Below, piece by piece: positions 1 to 6,326 of a DNA stretch of 8,141 nt; within the stretch, counting starts at the first letter, position 1; each line of letters opens with the position of its first letter. The stretch spans positions 1 to 8,141 of the forward strand of contig NZ_JBEZFP010000227.1 in assembly GCF_040649515.1 (NCBI RefSeq), written 5' to 3'. A model generated the notes under the pieces. That model made no database searches. It saw nothing but the letters and a program-made list of their open reading frames with translations, and was not told the DNA's origin. A program made the position numbers and the translations under genes. This DNA is from Yinghuangia elevatio. Lineage in GTDB: Bacteria > Actinomycetota > Actinomycetes > Streptomycetales > Streptomycetaceae.

Positions 1-25
1 TGGCAGGCCGGGTGACTGTATGTCG

Positions 26-65
26 CAGATGCCGAACCCCGAGCCGGCTCGGGGTTCGGCATCTG
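26..65. terminator. Strong hairpin, probable intrinsic terminator
   Basis: A perfect 40-bp palindrome with a GC-rich core centred between 45 and 46 and arms running out to CAG and CTG. As RNA it would form a stem of about 18 bp with a minimal CCGG tip. There is no T-tract on either side, which is usual for actinomycete terminators. It most likely ends a plus-strand gene that lies off the left edge, but being symmetrical it could act in both directions. Confidence 0.75.
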
Positions 66-242
66 TCGCGTCCTGGTCGTCGGTCTCCTGACGTGGCCGA
101 CGTCGACTGCCCTCGGGCGCGCCTGCCGCCGCGAGCCCGGACGGTGGCGGCCCCGCGTCCGCGCACCTGTCGTTCGCCTGCGGGCCCGGCCCGCGGGCGA
201 ATTTGAAGGGGCGCCGGATAACCCGGCCAAGTCATGCGGCGC

Positions 243-285
243 GCGTAATCGTGCCGAGGAAACCGGGCCGGCCCGTCGATTACGC
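243..285. repeat. Inverted repeat GCGTAATCG / CGATTACGC
   Basis: A perfect 9-bp inverted repeat (243-251 and 277-285) with a 25-base spacer. The spacer itself contains the 10-bp palindrome GGGCCGGCCC at 265-274, so a nested or cruciform fold is possible. It could be two half-sites for a dimeric regulator or an RNA stem. No adjacent gene explains it. Confidence 0.45.
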
Positions 286-341
286 CGAGAAATTCGAGGC
301 GGTGTCTACGGTAAAAGCGGAATCGGCATCTCCGGCGCACG

Positions 342-359
342 GAACGGAATATTCCGTTC
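342..359. promoter_or_regulatory. 18-bp perfect palindrome, candidate operator
   Basis: GAACGGAATATTCCGTTC reads identically on both strands with no interruption. An uninterrupted palindrome with an AT-rich centre suits a protein-binding site better than an RNA hairpin, because no loop is left. It is not the actinobacterial LexA box, which has GAAC and GTTC four bases apart; here they are ten apart. No gene starts close by, so the regulated gene and the regulator are unknown. Confidence 0.4.
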
Positions 360-518
360 AACTTCGGAAGGGTTATTTCCTCAAGAATGGATCAGTCGTT
401 TGATCGCGACGGCCGCGGAGCGCGTCGCAAAGTGTCCCGGACATTTCTTGATCCTCACATGGATTCGCGGTCGGATTCCGCCGCGGGGGCCCCCTGCGGG
501 TCCCGCCTCGCCGGACGA

Positions 519-547
519 GCCGGCGTCGCCGGTCGGCCGACGCCGGT
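519..547. repeat. GC-rich stem-loop in gene-free region
   Basis: CCGGCGTCG at 520-528 pairs perfectly with CGACGCCGG at 538-546 across a nine-base loop. It lies just downstream of another GC palindrome (GGGGGCCCCC at 485-494). In DNA this rich in G and C such stems arise fairly often by chance, so the call is only that a stable hairpin is possible. Confidence 0.3.
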
Positions 548-1164
548 ACCGCGACCCCGGTCGGGCTCCGACGGGTCGAATGGCGAGCGTCTCGGCGCGT
601 GCCGCCCGGACGGCAGCGCGTGGCGGTGTCATGGGGGCTCGAGACACGCCGTGGGCGGATCGCCCGTGGCGGGCGTGCCCTTCAAGGTGCCTGCGGCGGC
701 GGCCCCTTACGGGGCGCATGGAGGAGCGATCGAAGGGCGCGCGTAAGGCGCGCTGAGGGCACTCGCGCGCCTGCCACTCCCCAGGAACCTCGCCATTCAC
801 CAGGGATACAGTCATCGACGACACCTCAGGACCTTCTCCGCCGGGGGGGCGGCGGCTCCCCGGGTTCTGCGGGACGGTCGGCCGGCGGGGGCGCCCTCGG
901 CCTTGCAGGGCGGTTGCTGCATCGCCAACTCGGTTTCCCCGCGGGCAAGATCAGCGACGGCGGGACGCACCGGGCACGGAGCACCGCCGCGGGCCGCGCC
1001 ATCGTGTGCGCGTGGCCGGTGCCTCGGCGCGAGTGGATCTCCCGCAGGCATCGCGCATCTGTTCTCGCCCGGCCCCTCGGCAGAGAGAACTCTCCTGGCG
1101 TACGTAACTCTCCGTAATCATATGTGGCGGACGACGGGCGGGAAATTTGGGATTCCGCAGTCGG

Positions 1165-1186
1165 GGATCCATTCCGCTATGGATCC
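1165..1186. repeat. Inverted repeat GGATCCAT / ATGGATCC
   Basis: A perfect 8-bp inverted repeat with a six-base spacer (TCCGCT). The arms contain two BamHI-type GGATCC sites. The mixed base composition of the arms makes it less likely to be a product of GC content than the other hairpins here. It could be an operator or an RNA stem; nothing next to it identifies a partner gene. Confidence 0.4.
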
Positions 1187-1204
1187 GCGTGTGGCCGGCG
1201 GCGA

Positions 1205-1230
1205 GGCGGGCGGCCGTAGGCCGCCCTGCC
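1205..1230. terminator. Terminator-like hairpin in gene-free region
   Basis: GGGCGGCC (1208-1215) pairs with GGCCGCCC (1219-1226) around a GTA loop. The stem extends by a further GGC/GCC (1205-1207 with 1228-1230) past one bulged T, giving 11 bp in all. No T-tract follows on either strand. It is strong enough to act as an intrinsic terminator, yet no gene ends beside it, so it may mark the end of an untranslated or decayed transcript. Confidence 0.5.
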
Positions 1231-1345
1231 CGGTGTCGTTCGAGGCGGAGTGGAAAATCCTGGACATGTGATTCCCGTGAATTGCCGACGAGAATTATGC
1301 GACCTTTCCGTCCGGGGGATTCACCTATCCGGGTCGCGGGTCTGA

Positions 1346-1378
1346 GATATTCGCACCGAGCCCCCGCCCCCGAATATC
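1346..1378. repeat. Inverted repeat GATATTCG / CGAATATC
   Basis: A perfect 8-bp, AT-containing inverted repeat (1346-1353 and 1371-1378) separated by 17 C-rich bases. The half-site centres are 25 bp apart, so both would face roughly similar sides of the helix. It may be a paired binding site or a stem with a C-rich loop. It lies in the gene-free region. Confidence 0.4.
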
Positions 1379-1540
1379 CGCCGGCTACCCTCGTGCCGCC
1401 GACCCGCGCATCACGTGAGGACCGTCGGTGCCGTGGCCCGGCTGTGGGGCGGTGCGCACGGCCACGCGAACACCGGCGCTCCCGCGTACCCCTGTCCGCC
1501 GCCCACGATGCGCCCTGGGGCCCGTCGCCGGGGAACGCAT

Positions 1541-1569
1541 CGAGCCCCCGTCCACGGGACGGGGGCTCG
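1541..1569. terminator. Strong hairpin, probable terminator of the minus-strand gene
   Basis: The arms 1541-1553 and 1557-1569 form a perfect 13-bp stem around a three-base loop (ACG). It is the first strong hairpin downstream of the minus-strand gene ending at 1785, about 216 bases past its stop, so it is the best candidate for that gene's terminator. That distance is long, and the weak stem near 1718-1730 might be used instead. It could also terminate leftward or rightward transcription unrelated to that gene. Confidence 0.6.
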
Positions 1570-1784
1570 GGTGGCGCTGTGTGGTTGTACGGCCTACAGG
1601 GGGTGTTGTACGTTCGGACCCCCGCACGCTCCGCCCGTCTCTCTCAGGCGGTGCTTCGTGGGTGTGCCTGGGCCGAGGGCGCTCGCCGTTCTGCCCGTAC
1701 TTCTACTACGGACAGGACGCTTCGCGAGCGCCCGAGGCCAGGCCCCGACGCACTCCCGCGGCAGGCCGGGCGTCACTCAACCGG

Positions 1785-2228
1785 TCAGAGCGGGAAGCCC
1801 GTCGCGGACACCAGGTAGCAGTTCACTTCCGCGCCGGGAGGCGTGATGACGAGCTTGATCCGGGTGGGAGCGCTGGGGTACGCCGCAGTGGAGCCGGACT
1901 TCGACAGAACGACCGGGCCGGCCCCGGCGGTGCCGTTGATGCCGGTCTCGATCTGGCTGGTGTAGTACGTGGTGGCGGTAATCGCAACGCCCGGGATGGG
2001 CGAGGTGAAGCTGGTGAACAGCGTCAGGTTGCCCGAGCCGTCGCGCTCGAAGGAGACGTCGACGTCGTTGTAGTCCGGGGTTCCGGGCGGGCCGTTCGGC
2101 GCGAGGTAGCAGTCGTAGATGGCGTCGCCGGTGCCGGCGGCAGCGGCAGGTCCGGCCATCGCGAAGGCGCCTACGGTGAGGCCGACGGCGCAGGCGGCGG
2201 CAGTTGCCGCGCTCTTGATCTTGGACAT
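1785..2228 (-). CDS. Small secreted protein of unknown function
   Basis: This gene encodes 147 residues that I do not recognise as a named family. The start was placed at the ATG at 2228 because the frame from there opens with a classic Sec signal peptide: MSKIK, a hydrophobic Ala/Val/Gly core, then GPAAAA with probable cleavage after residue 31. There is no lipobox. A ribosome site (AAGGAA, 2239-2244) lies ten bases upstream. The mature part (about 116 residues) is Thr/Ser/Pro/Gly-rich with alternating polar and hydrophobic strands, suggesting a small beta-sandwich. Its only two mature cysteines, C40 in YDCYLA and C137 in VNCYLV, sit near opposite ends in similar settings and probably form a disulfide. 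It is transcribed away from the three modular secreted genes to its right. It may be a free-standing relative of their cysteine-closed N-terminal module, but that is inference. Confidence 0.85.
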   Translation of the reverse strand: MSKIKSAATAAACAVGLTVGAFAMAGPAAAAGTGDAIYDCYLAPNGPPGTPDYNDVDVSFERDGSGNLTLFTSFTSPIPGVAITATTYYTSQIETGINGTAGAGPVVLSKSGSTAAYPSAPTRIKLVITPPGAEVNCYLVSATGFPL

Positions 2229-2415
2229 GTGTGGTGCGTTCCTTTCCCTACGTCGGTAGTCCGGAACGCGGGGCCCGCAAGCTTCACGTGAGACCCGCGC
2301 AGGACTGATGCGGTGGGCGGTACGCGGTGCGCGGAGCAGGTCTTCCGACGCTGCTCCGTGTTGCGGTGGGACCCGGGTGCCAACCAGGAAGGTGACGGCA
2401 TGGGTCACGTTGCTC

Positions 2416-2444
2416 ATTTCACCCCTTGGCGAGAGTTCCGTCAA
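2416..2444 (-). promoter_or_regulatory. Candidate housekeeping promoter for the minus-strand gene
   Basis: Read on the minus strand, TTGACG (2444-2439) is five of six to the -35 consensus. TGAAAT (2421-2416) follows after exactly 17 bases as a weak four-of-six -10. Transcription would begin near 2409, giving a leader of about 180 bases before the ATG at 2228. The leader length and the weak -10 leave this uncertain. Confidence 0.4.
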
Positions 2445-2623
2445 TACCCGATTTCTTCATGGATCGACATTCCGGGCCCGCCGATGATCCAGTTGGCGTC
2501 GCCCCGAACGCGCCCCGCATTGGTGACACGTGTCGAGCGAATTGGTGCCGCCTCGGTATTGATTTTGCGGCCCTTTACAGACACATTCCCGGTGGACCAT
2601 TGGACCTCCGCACGCCGCCCCAC

Positions 2624-2700
2624 TCTCCGGTGCACGTCGGTCGGAGATCACTCCCGGTGAGGGGTGGCTGCGGCCGAGATCTCCGGTGCGTCTCCGGCGC
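2624..2700. repeat. Three direct copies of TCTCCGG(T/C)GC
   Basis: TCTCCGGTGC occurs exactly at 2624-2633 and 2680-2689, and once more with a single change (TCTCCGGCGC) at 2691-2700. The last two start 11 bases apart, one helical turn. All lie in the upstream region of the first tandem gene, 30-106 bases before its start codon. They could be tandem regulator sites; the motif matches no operator I know. Confidence 0.35.
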
Positions 2701-2716
2701 CTGGGGGTCCGTTCAC

Positions 2717-2723
2717 GAAGGAG
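2717..2723 (+). promoter_or_regulatory. Ribosome site fixing a TTG start
   Basis: GAAGGAG lies six bases before the TTG at 2730. No ATG or GTG with comparable spacing gives an intact signal peptide, so this site decides the unusual start. Confidence 0.8.
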
Positions 2724-2729
2724 CACAAC

Positions 2730-4349
2730 TTGCAGCTGCGAAGATTGGTCCCGCGGCGGACCGTGGCCGCGATGGCCACGGGTGCACTGGCGGTGGCCGG
2801 TGCCGTGGTGCTGACGGCGCCGTCCGCCGGGGCCGGGACGATTACCCCGACGGTGACATGTGTGCTGCCGGCGGGGCAGGGCACGTTCACCGGTCCGCAG
2901 AGCATCACCTTGGAGTTGGACAAGTCCACGGTTGAGCCCGGCGGAACGATCAGCGGGAAGGTGACCCTGGGGACGAGTCCCGCGGTCAGCCCTCTGGCCA
3001 TGACGATCTACGCCACCCCGCGCATCAAGCTGAACATGCGCGGCGCGGCGACCGGCAGTGTCACGATCACGGGCCCTGAGGTTCGCATCGACGTCGTGGC
3101 GGGTCAGGCGCCGCCGCTCGAGCCGTACACCGGAACGTTCACTGTTCCGGCGGGCGCCACGCCCGGAGGGAAGATCGAGTTCACCCCCGTCGAGATGGTG
3201 ACCGACGCACGCTTCGCACCCGGTGTGGACCCGCCCTTCCCGACGGTGTGCACCGCCGGCGCGGGCTCGGACGCGACTTTGGCCGAGGTCACCATCGCCG
3301 GTGGGGAGCCGGCGGACCCGGTTCTCACCGGTCCGGCGGCCCCCGTGACCGTGGGTACGGCGGCGACGTTGTCGGGTACCGGGTTCGCTCCGAACGCGAC
3401 GCCGTCGGTGTCGCTCTGTGACTCCAACGGGAGCAACTGCCTGGCGGAGCGGTTCTCGGCGAACACGCTGGCGATCAACGCATCCGGCGCGTTGTCGGGT
3501 ACGGCGACGCTCGCGGCGTCGGTGACGCCCGGCAGTTACCAGGTGAAGGTGAGCGACGGCACCAAGTCGGCCACCGCATCGCTGACGGTTCAGGCCGCCG
3601 CCGAGCGCAAGGCGAAGGTCGAGCCGGCGAGTGGACCGGTGGGCATGCAGGTCACGGTCACCGGTACCGGCTGGACTGCGGGCAAGACCGTGTACGTGGT
3701 CGGCACCGACGACTCGGGTATCGCCGGCCCGGGTGTCGTGACCGCGGTGGTCAAGGCGGACGGCACGTTCACCGCGACACCCACGGTTGCGACCGCGAGC
3801 GTCACGAAGTTCCGTGTCCGGGAAGGCATTTCCGGTTCCAGCCCGACGGTCTTCACGCCGTTCACGGTGGTTACCGGGCCGGCACCGCAGACCCAGAGCC
3901 CCACGGTCACGTTCACCCCGGGCGATCTGTCGATGAGCCAGGCGGGAACGGGGATCAACTTCGGTTCCGCGACCCTCAACGGTGAGGCCCAGCGGCTCAC
4001 CGCGCCGCTGAACCAGGTCACCGTGGTCGACGCCCGTGGCGGCAACAACGGCTGGACGCTGACGGGCGCCATGACCGACCTGGTCGCGGCGAACGGCACG
4101 GACAAGATCCCGGCGGGCAACGTCAGTTGGACGCCGTCGTGTGCGGCTCTGCCGGGCAGCCTGTCGACGGTCACTTCTGGTTCCACGGGGCCGCTCGGCA
4201 GCACCGCGGCGACGCTGTGCAGCCAGTCGGCCGACCCGGCCAAGGCGACCGGCGGCAAGTTCACTGCTGACGCCGAACTCGCCCTGACCACACCGCAGTT
4301 CGCTGCGGCTGGCACCTACACCGGGACGCTCACTCTGACCCTGATCTGA
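2730..4349 (+). CDS. Secreted modular Ig-like protein with C-terminal WxL-like domain (tandem paralogue 1)
   Basis: A 539-residue exported protein of unknown function. The TTG start is set by the ribosome site at 2717-2723 and opens directly on a Sec signal peptide (basic LRRLVPRR, hydrophobic core, PSAGA with probable cleavage after residue 35). Modules in order: an N-terminal domain (about 36-190) bounded by C44 (TCVLPAGQG) and C174, laid out like actinobacterial DUF6801-type domains, though I cannot confirm this; an Ig-like domain (196-288) with CDSNGSNC (C230/C237) resembling the neocarzinostatin fold; an IPT/TIG-like domain (292-382) beginning near EPASGPVG; and a WxL-like domain (391-539) with DARGGNNGWTLTG, a C471/C497 pair and a YTGTLTLTLI end. 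There is no LPXTG motif and no C-terminal membrane segment. All six mature cysteines pair off by domain. By analogy with Firmicute WxL proteins it may sit non-covalently on the cell wall; ligand unknown. No catalytic motif is visible. Confidence 0.9.
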   Translation: MQLRRLVPRRTVAAMATGALAVAGAVVLTAPSAGAGTITPTVTCVLPAGQGTFTGPQSITLELDKSTVEPGGTISGKVTLGTSPAVSPLAMTIYATPRIKLNMRGAATGSVTITGPEVRIDVVAGQAPPLEPYTGTFTVPAGATPGGKIEFTPVEMVTDARFAPGVDPPFPTVCTAGAGSDATLAEVTIAGGEPADPVLTGPAAPVTVGTAATLSGTGFAPNATPSVSLCDSNGSNCLAERFSANTLAINASGALSGTATLAASVTPGSYQVKVSDGTKSATASLTVQAAAERKAKVEPASGPVGMQVTVTGTGWTAGKTVYVVGTDDSGIAGPGVVTAVVKADGTFTATPTVATASVTKFRVREGISGSSPTVFTPFTVVTGPAPQTQSPTVTFTPGDLSMSQAGTGINFGSATLNGEAQRLTAPLNQVTVVDARGGNNGWTLTGAMTDLVAANGTDKIPAGNVSWTPSCAALPGSLSTVTSGSTGPLGSTAATLCSQSADPAKATGGKFTADAELALTTPQFAAAGTYTGTLTLTLI

Positions 4350-4360
4350 CGTCCCACCAA

Positions 4361-4396
4361 CCCCTTCGGGGGATGCGCGGCCGGGCCCCCGGCGCA
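4361..4396 (+). terminator. Weak hairpins after tandem gene 1
   Basis: Eleven bases past the stop lies CCCC-TTCG-GGGG (4361-4372), a short stem with a stable UUCG-type tetraloop. An imperfect GC stem follows (4374-4377 with 4393-4396, then CCGG at 4381-4384 with CCGG at 4389-4392, with a three-base bulge). Together they could terminate the upstream gene, but each is weaker than the other terminators in the window. Confidence 0.4.
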
Positions 4397-4447
4397 CCGT
4401 ACGAGTCCAGCAGGATCGGATGCGATGCGCTGGGGGCCTTTCATGTC

Positions 4448-4475
4448 TTGACCTATCGCAAAAGGCGTGTATGGC
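4448..4475 (+). promoter_or_regulatory. Candidate promoter of tandem gene 2
   Basis: TTGACC (4448-4453) and TATGGC (4470-4475) are separated by 16 bases, including an A-run (4460-4463). The -35 is good and the -10 only partial. Transcription would start near 4482, giving a leader of about 80 bases. A small inverted repeat (GGAGT-TGC-ACTCC, 4479-4491) falls right at the expected start point and could be an operator or the first stem of the transcript. Confidence 0.4.
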
Positions 4476-4550
4476 AGGGGAGTTGCACTCCTGGGGGGCC
4501 ATGCCGCCGGTGACTCCGACTGTTCCACATCGTGTTTGTCCATCGCGACC

Positions 4551-4556
4551 GAGGAG
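4551..4556 (+). promoter_or_regulatory. Ribosome site of tandem gene 2
   Basis: GAGGAG ends four bases before the GTG at 4561. The frame is open further upstream, but only this GTG places the signal peptide at the protein's very N-terminus. Confidence 0.8.
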
Positions 4557-4560
4557 CGAC

Positions 4561-6261
4561 GTGTCCCGAACTGCAAGCTTGTTGAAGAGGCGTGCCGGTG
4601 CCGCATTCGCCGGCACGGCACTGCTGATGGGTGGGGCGGGATTGACCGTCCTGGCTCCGGCGGCCCAGGCCGGCGTGGTCAACCCGACCGTGCACTGTGT
4701 GCTGCCGGCCGGCCAGGGCGAGGCCACCGGCCCGCAGTCCATGGATGTCACGCTGACCCCCGCCAACGCGTCGCCGGGTTCGACGGTGCACGCGGTGGTG
4801 ACGCTGGGCACCGGTCCGGCGAACAGCACGGTCAGCCTCAACGACGTGCCGACGACCCCGTCGATCGAGCTGGCGATGAGCGGGGGTGCGACCGGCACGG
4901 TGACGGTGACCGGGCCCACCGTCAACATCGACACGGTCAGCGGGCAGCCCGTCCTGATCCCCACGTACGAGGGCGACTTCATCGTCCCGAACAACGCGTC
5001 GGGGCTGGTGAGCTTCACGCCGCTGCGTACCGTCACCAAGACGGTGGTGTTCGGCAGCAACTTCAACACGCCGTGTGACGTCGTGTCCGGCGGCGGCAGC
5101 ATCGGCACGGTGAACGTCCAGGGGCCGGGCTCCGAGCAGCCCACCATGACCTCGCCCACCGGCACGGTGCGCCCGGGCTACACCCTTAACTTCTCGGGTG
5201 CGGGCTTCCCAGCGAGCGGTACGCCTGTCGCGTCCGTGTGCCCGGCAGCCGGCGGTGCCTGCGTGCTCAACCCCTTCACCACGACCAACCTGAGCATCTC
5301 GGCGGGTGGCGTGCTGTCGGGGACTGCGGTCCTCACCACGGCGATCCCCGACGGCCAGTACCTGGTCAAGGTCGCCTCGGGTGCCAAGGAGGCGTCGTCG
5401 ACCATCACGGTCCAGGCATTCGTGCAGTCGGGCCCGCGCCTCGCCAGTGCAGCGCCGAGCTCCGGCCCGGTCGGCACCGTGGTGAACATCACCGGGTCCA
5501 ACTGGAAGGCGAACGCCTCGGTGTTCATCGTGGGCACGGACGCGAGTGGGATCGCCGGCCCGGGCGTGCTGAGCGCGAGGACCGACCCGGACGGCAAGCT
5601 CTCGGCCAGCTACACGATCAACAACGCGAACGTGACGCAGATCCGGATCCGTGAGGGTGTGCCTTCCTCCAGCCCCACGGTCTTCCTGCCCTTCACCATC
5701 ACGGTCGAGCCGGCCTCGTTGAGCGCCTCGCCGGCGGTCTCGAACCGCAACGGTGTCGTCAGCCTGACCGGTGCGCACTGGCCGGGCAGTGCCGCCCCGA
5801 CGGCCGAGCTGTGCAACACCTCGGGTGCGGCCTGCAACGCGGCGTCGCTGACCAACTCGACGCTGGCCATCGACGCGAACGGCAACCTGACCGGCACGGT
5901 CAAGGTCGGCGGCAGCGTCACGCCCGCGAACTACACCGTGAAGGTCACCGCGGGCGGCGTCTCCGCCACCACCCCGCTGACCGTCCAGAAGCACTCGATC
6001 TCGCTCTCCCCGTCCTCGGGCCCGCTGGGCACGAAGACGTGGATCACGGGTGACGACTTCGCGGACTGGGCGTGGATCAAGCTGTACGGCGTCAACGCGG
6101 CCGGTCAGAAGACCGGTGACTACAACTACGCCGCCGCAGACGGCGCCGGCAACTGGATCACCTGGATGTACCTGAACGACCCGGCCACCGTCCGGATCGT
6201 CGCGGAGGAGACCTTCAACTCCAGTATCAAGGCATCGGCGCCGTTCACGTACACCCCGTGA
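4561..6261 (+). CDS. Secreted protein with four Ig-like modules, lacking the WxL-like domain (tandem paralogue 2)
   Basis: A 566-residue exported protein of unknown function. The GTG start opens on a Sec signal peptide (SRTASLLKRRAG, hydrophobic core, APAAQA with cleavage after about residue 37). The N-terminal module (38-187) is bounded by C46 (HCVLPAGQG) and C172 and is plainly homologous to that of paralogue 1. Next come an Ig-like module (192-286) with CPAAGGAC, an IPT/TIG-like module (291-383; SSGPVGTVVNITGSNW, GTDASGIAGPGV), another Ig-like module (384-476) with CNTSGAAC, and a last module (477-566) beginning LSPSSGPLGT and ending PFTYTP. This last one has five tryptophans (494, 503, 505, 532, 535) and no cysteine. 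No WxL-like domain, LPXTG motif or membrane anchor is present, so it is either freely secreted or held by partners. It lies between two WxL-bearing paralogues, in its own transcription unit. A binding or structural role is inferred; no catalytic motif is seen. Confidence 0.9.
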   Translation: MSRTASLLKRRAGAAFAGTALLMGGAGLTVLAPAAQAGVVNPTVHCVLPAGQGEATGPQSMDVTLTPANASPGSTVHAVVTLGTGPANSTVSLNDVPTTPSIELAMSGGATGTVTVTGPTVNIDTVSGQPVLIPTYEGDFIVPNNASGLVSFTPLRTVTKTVVFGSNFNTPCDVVSGGGSIGTVNVQGPGSEQPTMTSPTGTVRPGYTLNFSGAGFPASGTPVASVCPAAGGACVLNPFTTTNLSISAGGVLSGTAVLTTAIPDGQYLVKVASGAKEASSTITVQAFVQSGPRLASAAPSSGPVGTVVNITGSNWKANASVFIVGTDASGIAGPGVLSARTDPDGKLSASYTINNANVTQIRIREGVPSSSPTVFLPFTITVEPASLSASPAVSNRNGVVSLTGAHWPGSAAPTAELCNTSGAACNAASLTNSTLAIDANGNLTGTVKVGGSVTPANYTVKVTAGGVSATTPLTVQKHSISLSPSSGPLGTKTWITGDDFADWAWIKLYGVNAAGQKTGDYNYAAADGAGNWITWMYLNDPATVRIVAEETFNSSIKASAPFTYTP

Positions 6262-6290
6262 CCGACAGCTGATCCCGCAACACGCACCGT

Positions 6291-6326
6291 CGTACGGCAC
6301 GTCCGTTAACTCGGGCGTGCCGTACG
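6291..6326 (+). terminator. Terminator of tandem gene 2
   Basis: CGTACGGCACG (6291-6301) pairs perfectly with CGTGCCGTACG (6316-6326). The stem continues inward by a G-U pair and three more pairs to a six-base loop (TTAACT), giving about 15 bp. It starts 29 bases after the stop codon at 6261. A short T-run (ATTTCC) follows. This is the clearest sign that tandem genes 2 and 3 are not one operon. Confidence 0.8.

Larger units (their letters stand above)
1..1784. other. Long gene-free region with several inverted repeats
   Basis: I see no convincing gene in this 1.78-kb stretch. The open frames in it are Arg/Pro/Gly-rich in every direction, lack the steady third-position G/C bias of the genes further right, and mostly lack a ribosome site. 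What it holds is structure: terminator-like hairpins at 26-65, 1205-1230 and 1541-1569, and perfect inverted repeats at 243-285, 342-359, 1165-1186 and 1346-1378. AT-richer patches (about 290-400 and 1080-1380) interrupt the GC-rich background and could hold promoters, but I found no convincing -35/-10 pair. It may be a decayed gene region, a long regulatory region, or the site of untranslated RNAs; the sequence does not decide between these. Confidence 0.6.
2229..2729. other. 501-bp divergent intergenic region
   Basis: This gap separates the minus-strand secreted-protein gene from the first tandem gene, so it must hold promoters for both. Visible elements are a candidate minus-strand promoter at 2416-2444, the palindromes TCACGTGA (2284-2291) and GACACGTGTC (2525-2534), an AT-richer patch around 2540-2600 suited to a rightward promoter but with no good -35/-10 pair, and three direct copies of TCTCCGG(T/C)GC (2624-2633, 2680-2689, 2691-2700) shortly before the plus-strand ribosome site. 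Open frames extend into it from both sides, but the signal peptides place the true starts at its edges. Confidence 0.6.

Noticed and set aside
342..359. LexA (SOS) box
   Set aside because: GAAC and GTTC are ten bases apart rather than the four of the actinobacterial SOS box.
381..815. Minus-strand frame from an ATG at 815 (MTVSLVNGEVPGEW...) with a GAGGTG-like site upstream
   Set aside because: The first 15 residues look plausible, but the rest is a long Arg/Gly/Pro run without domain character or coding bias. At most it is a remnant of a gene start.
400..1117. Plus-strand open frames of 118-172 codons
   Set aside because: Arg/Gly/Pro-rich, no ribosome site, overlapping one another in different frames; typical chance frames of high-GC DNA.
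1..1600. Linear-replicon telomere, suggested by many palindromes
   Set aside because: Known Streptomyces telomeres have closely packed GC palindromes with characteristic GCA/GCG loops and a conserved terminal sequence; these stems are scattered, AT-containing and lack that terminal sequence.
2457..5165. 902-codon minus-strand frame opposite the first two tandem genes
   Set aside because: It is the antisense shadow of strongly biased plus-strand genes: mostly Arg/His/Asp-rich, no signal peptide or domains, no ribosome site.
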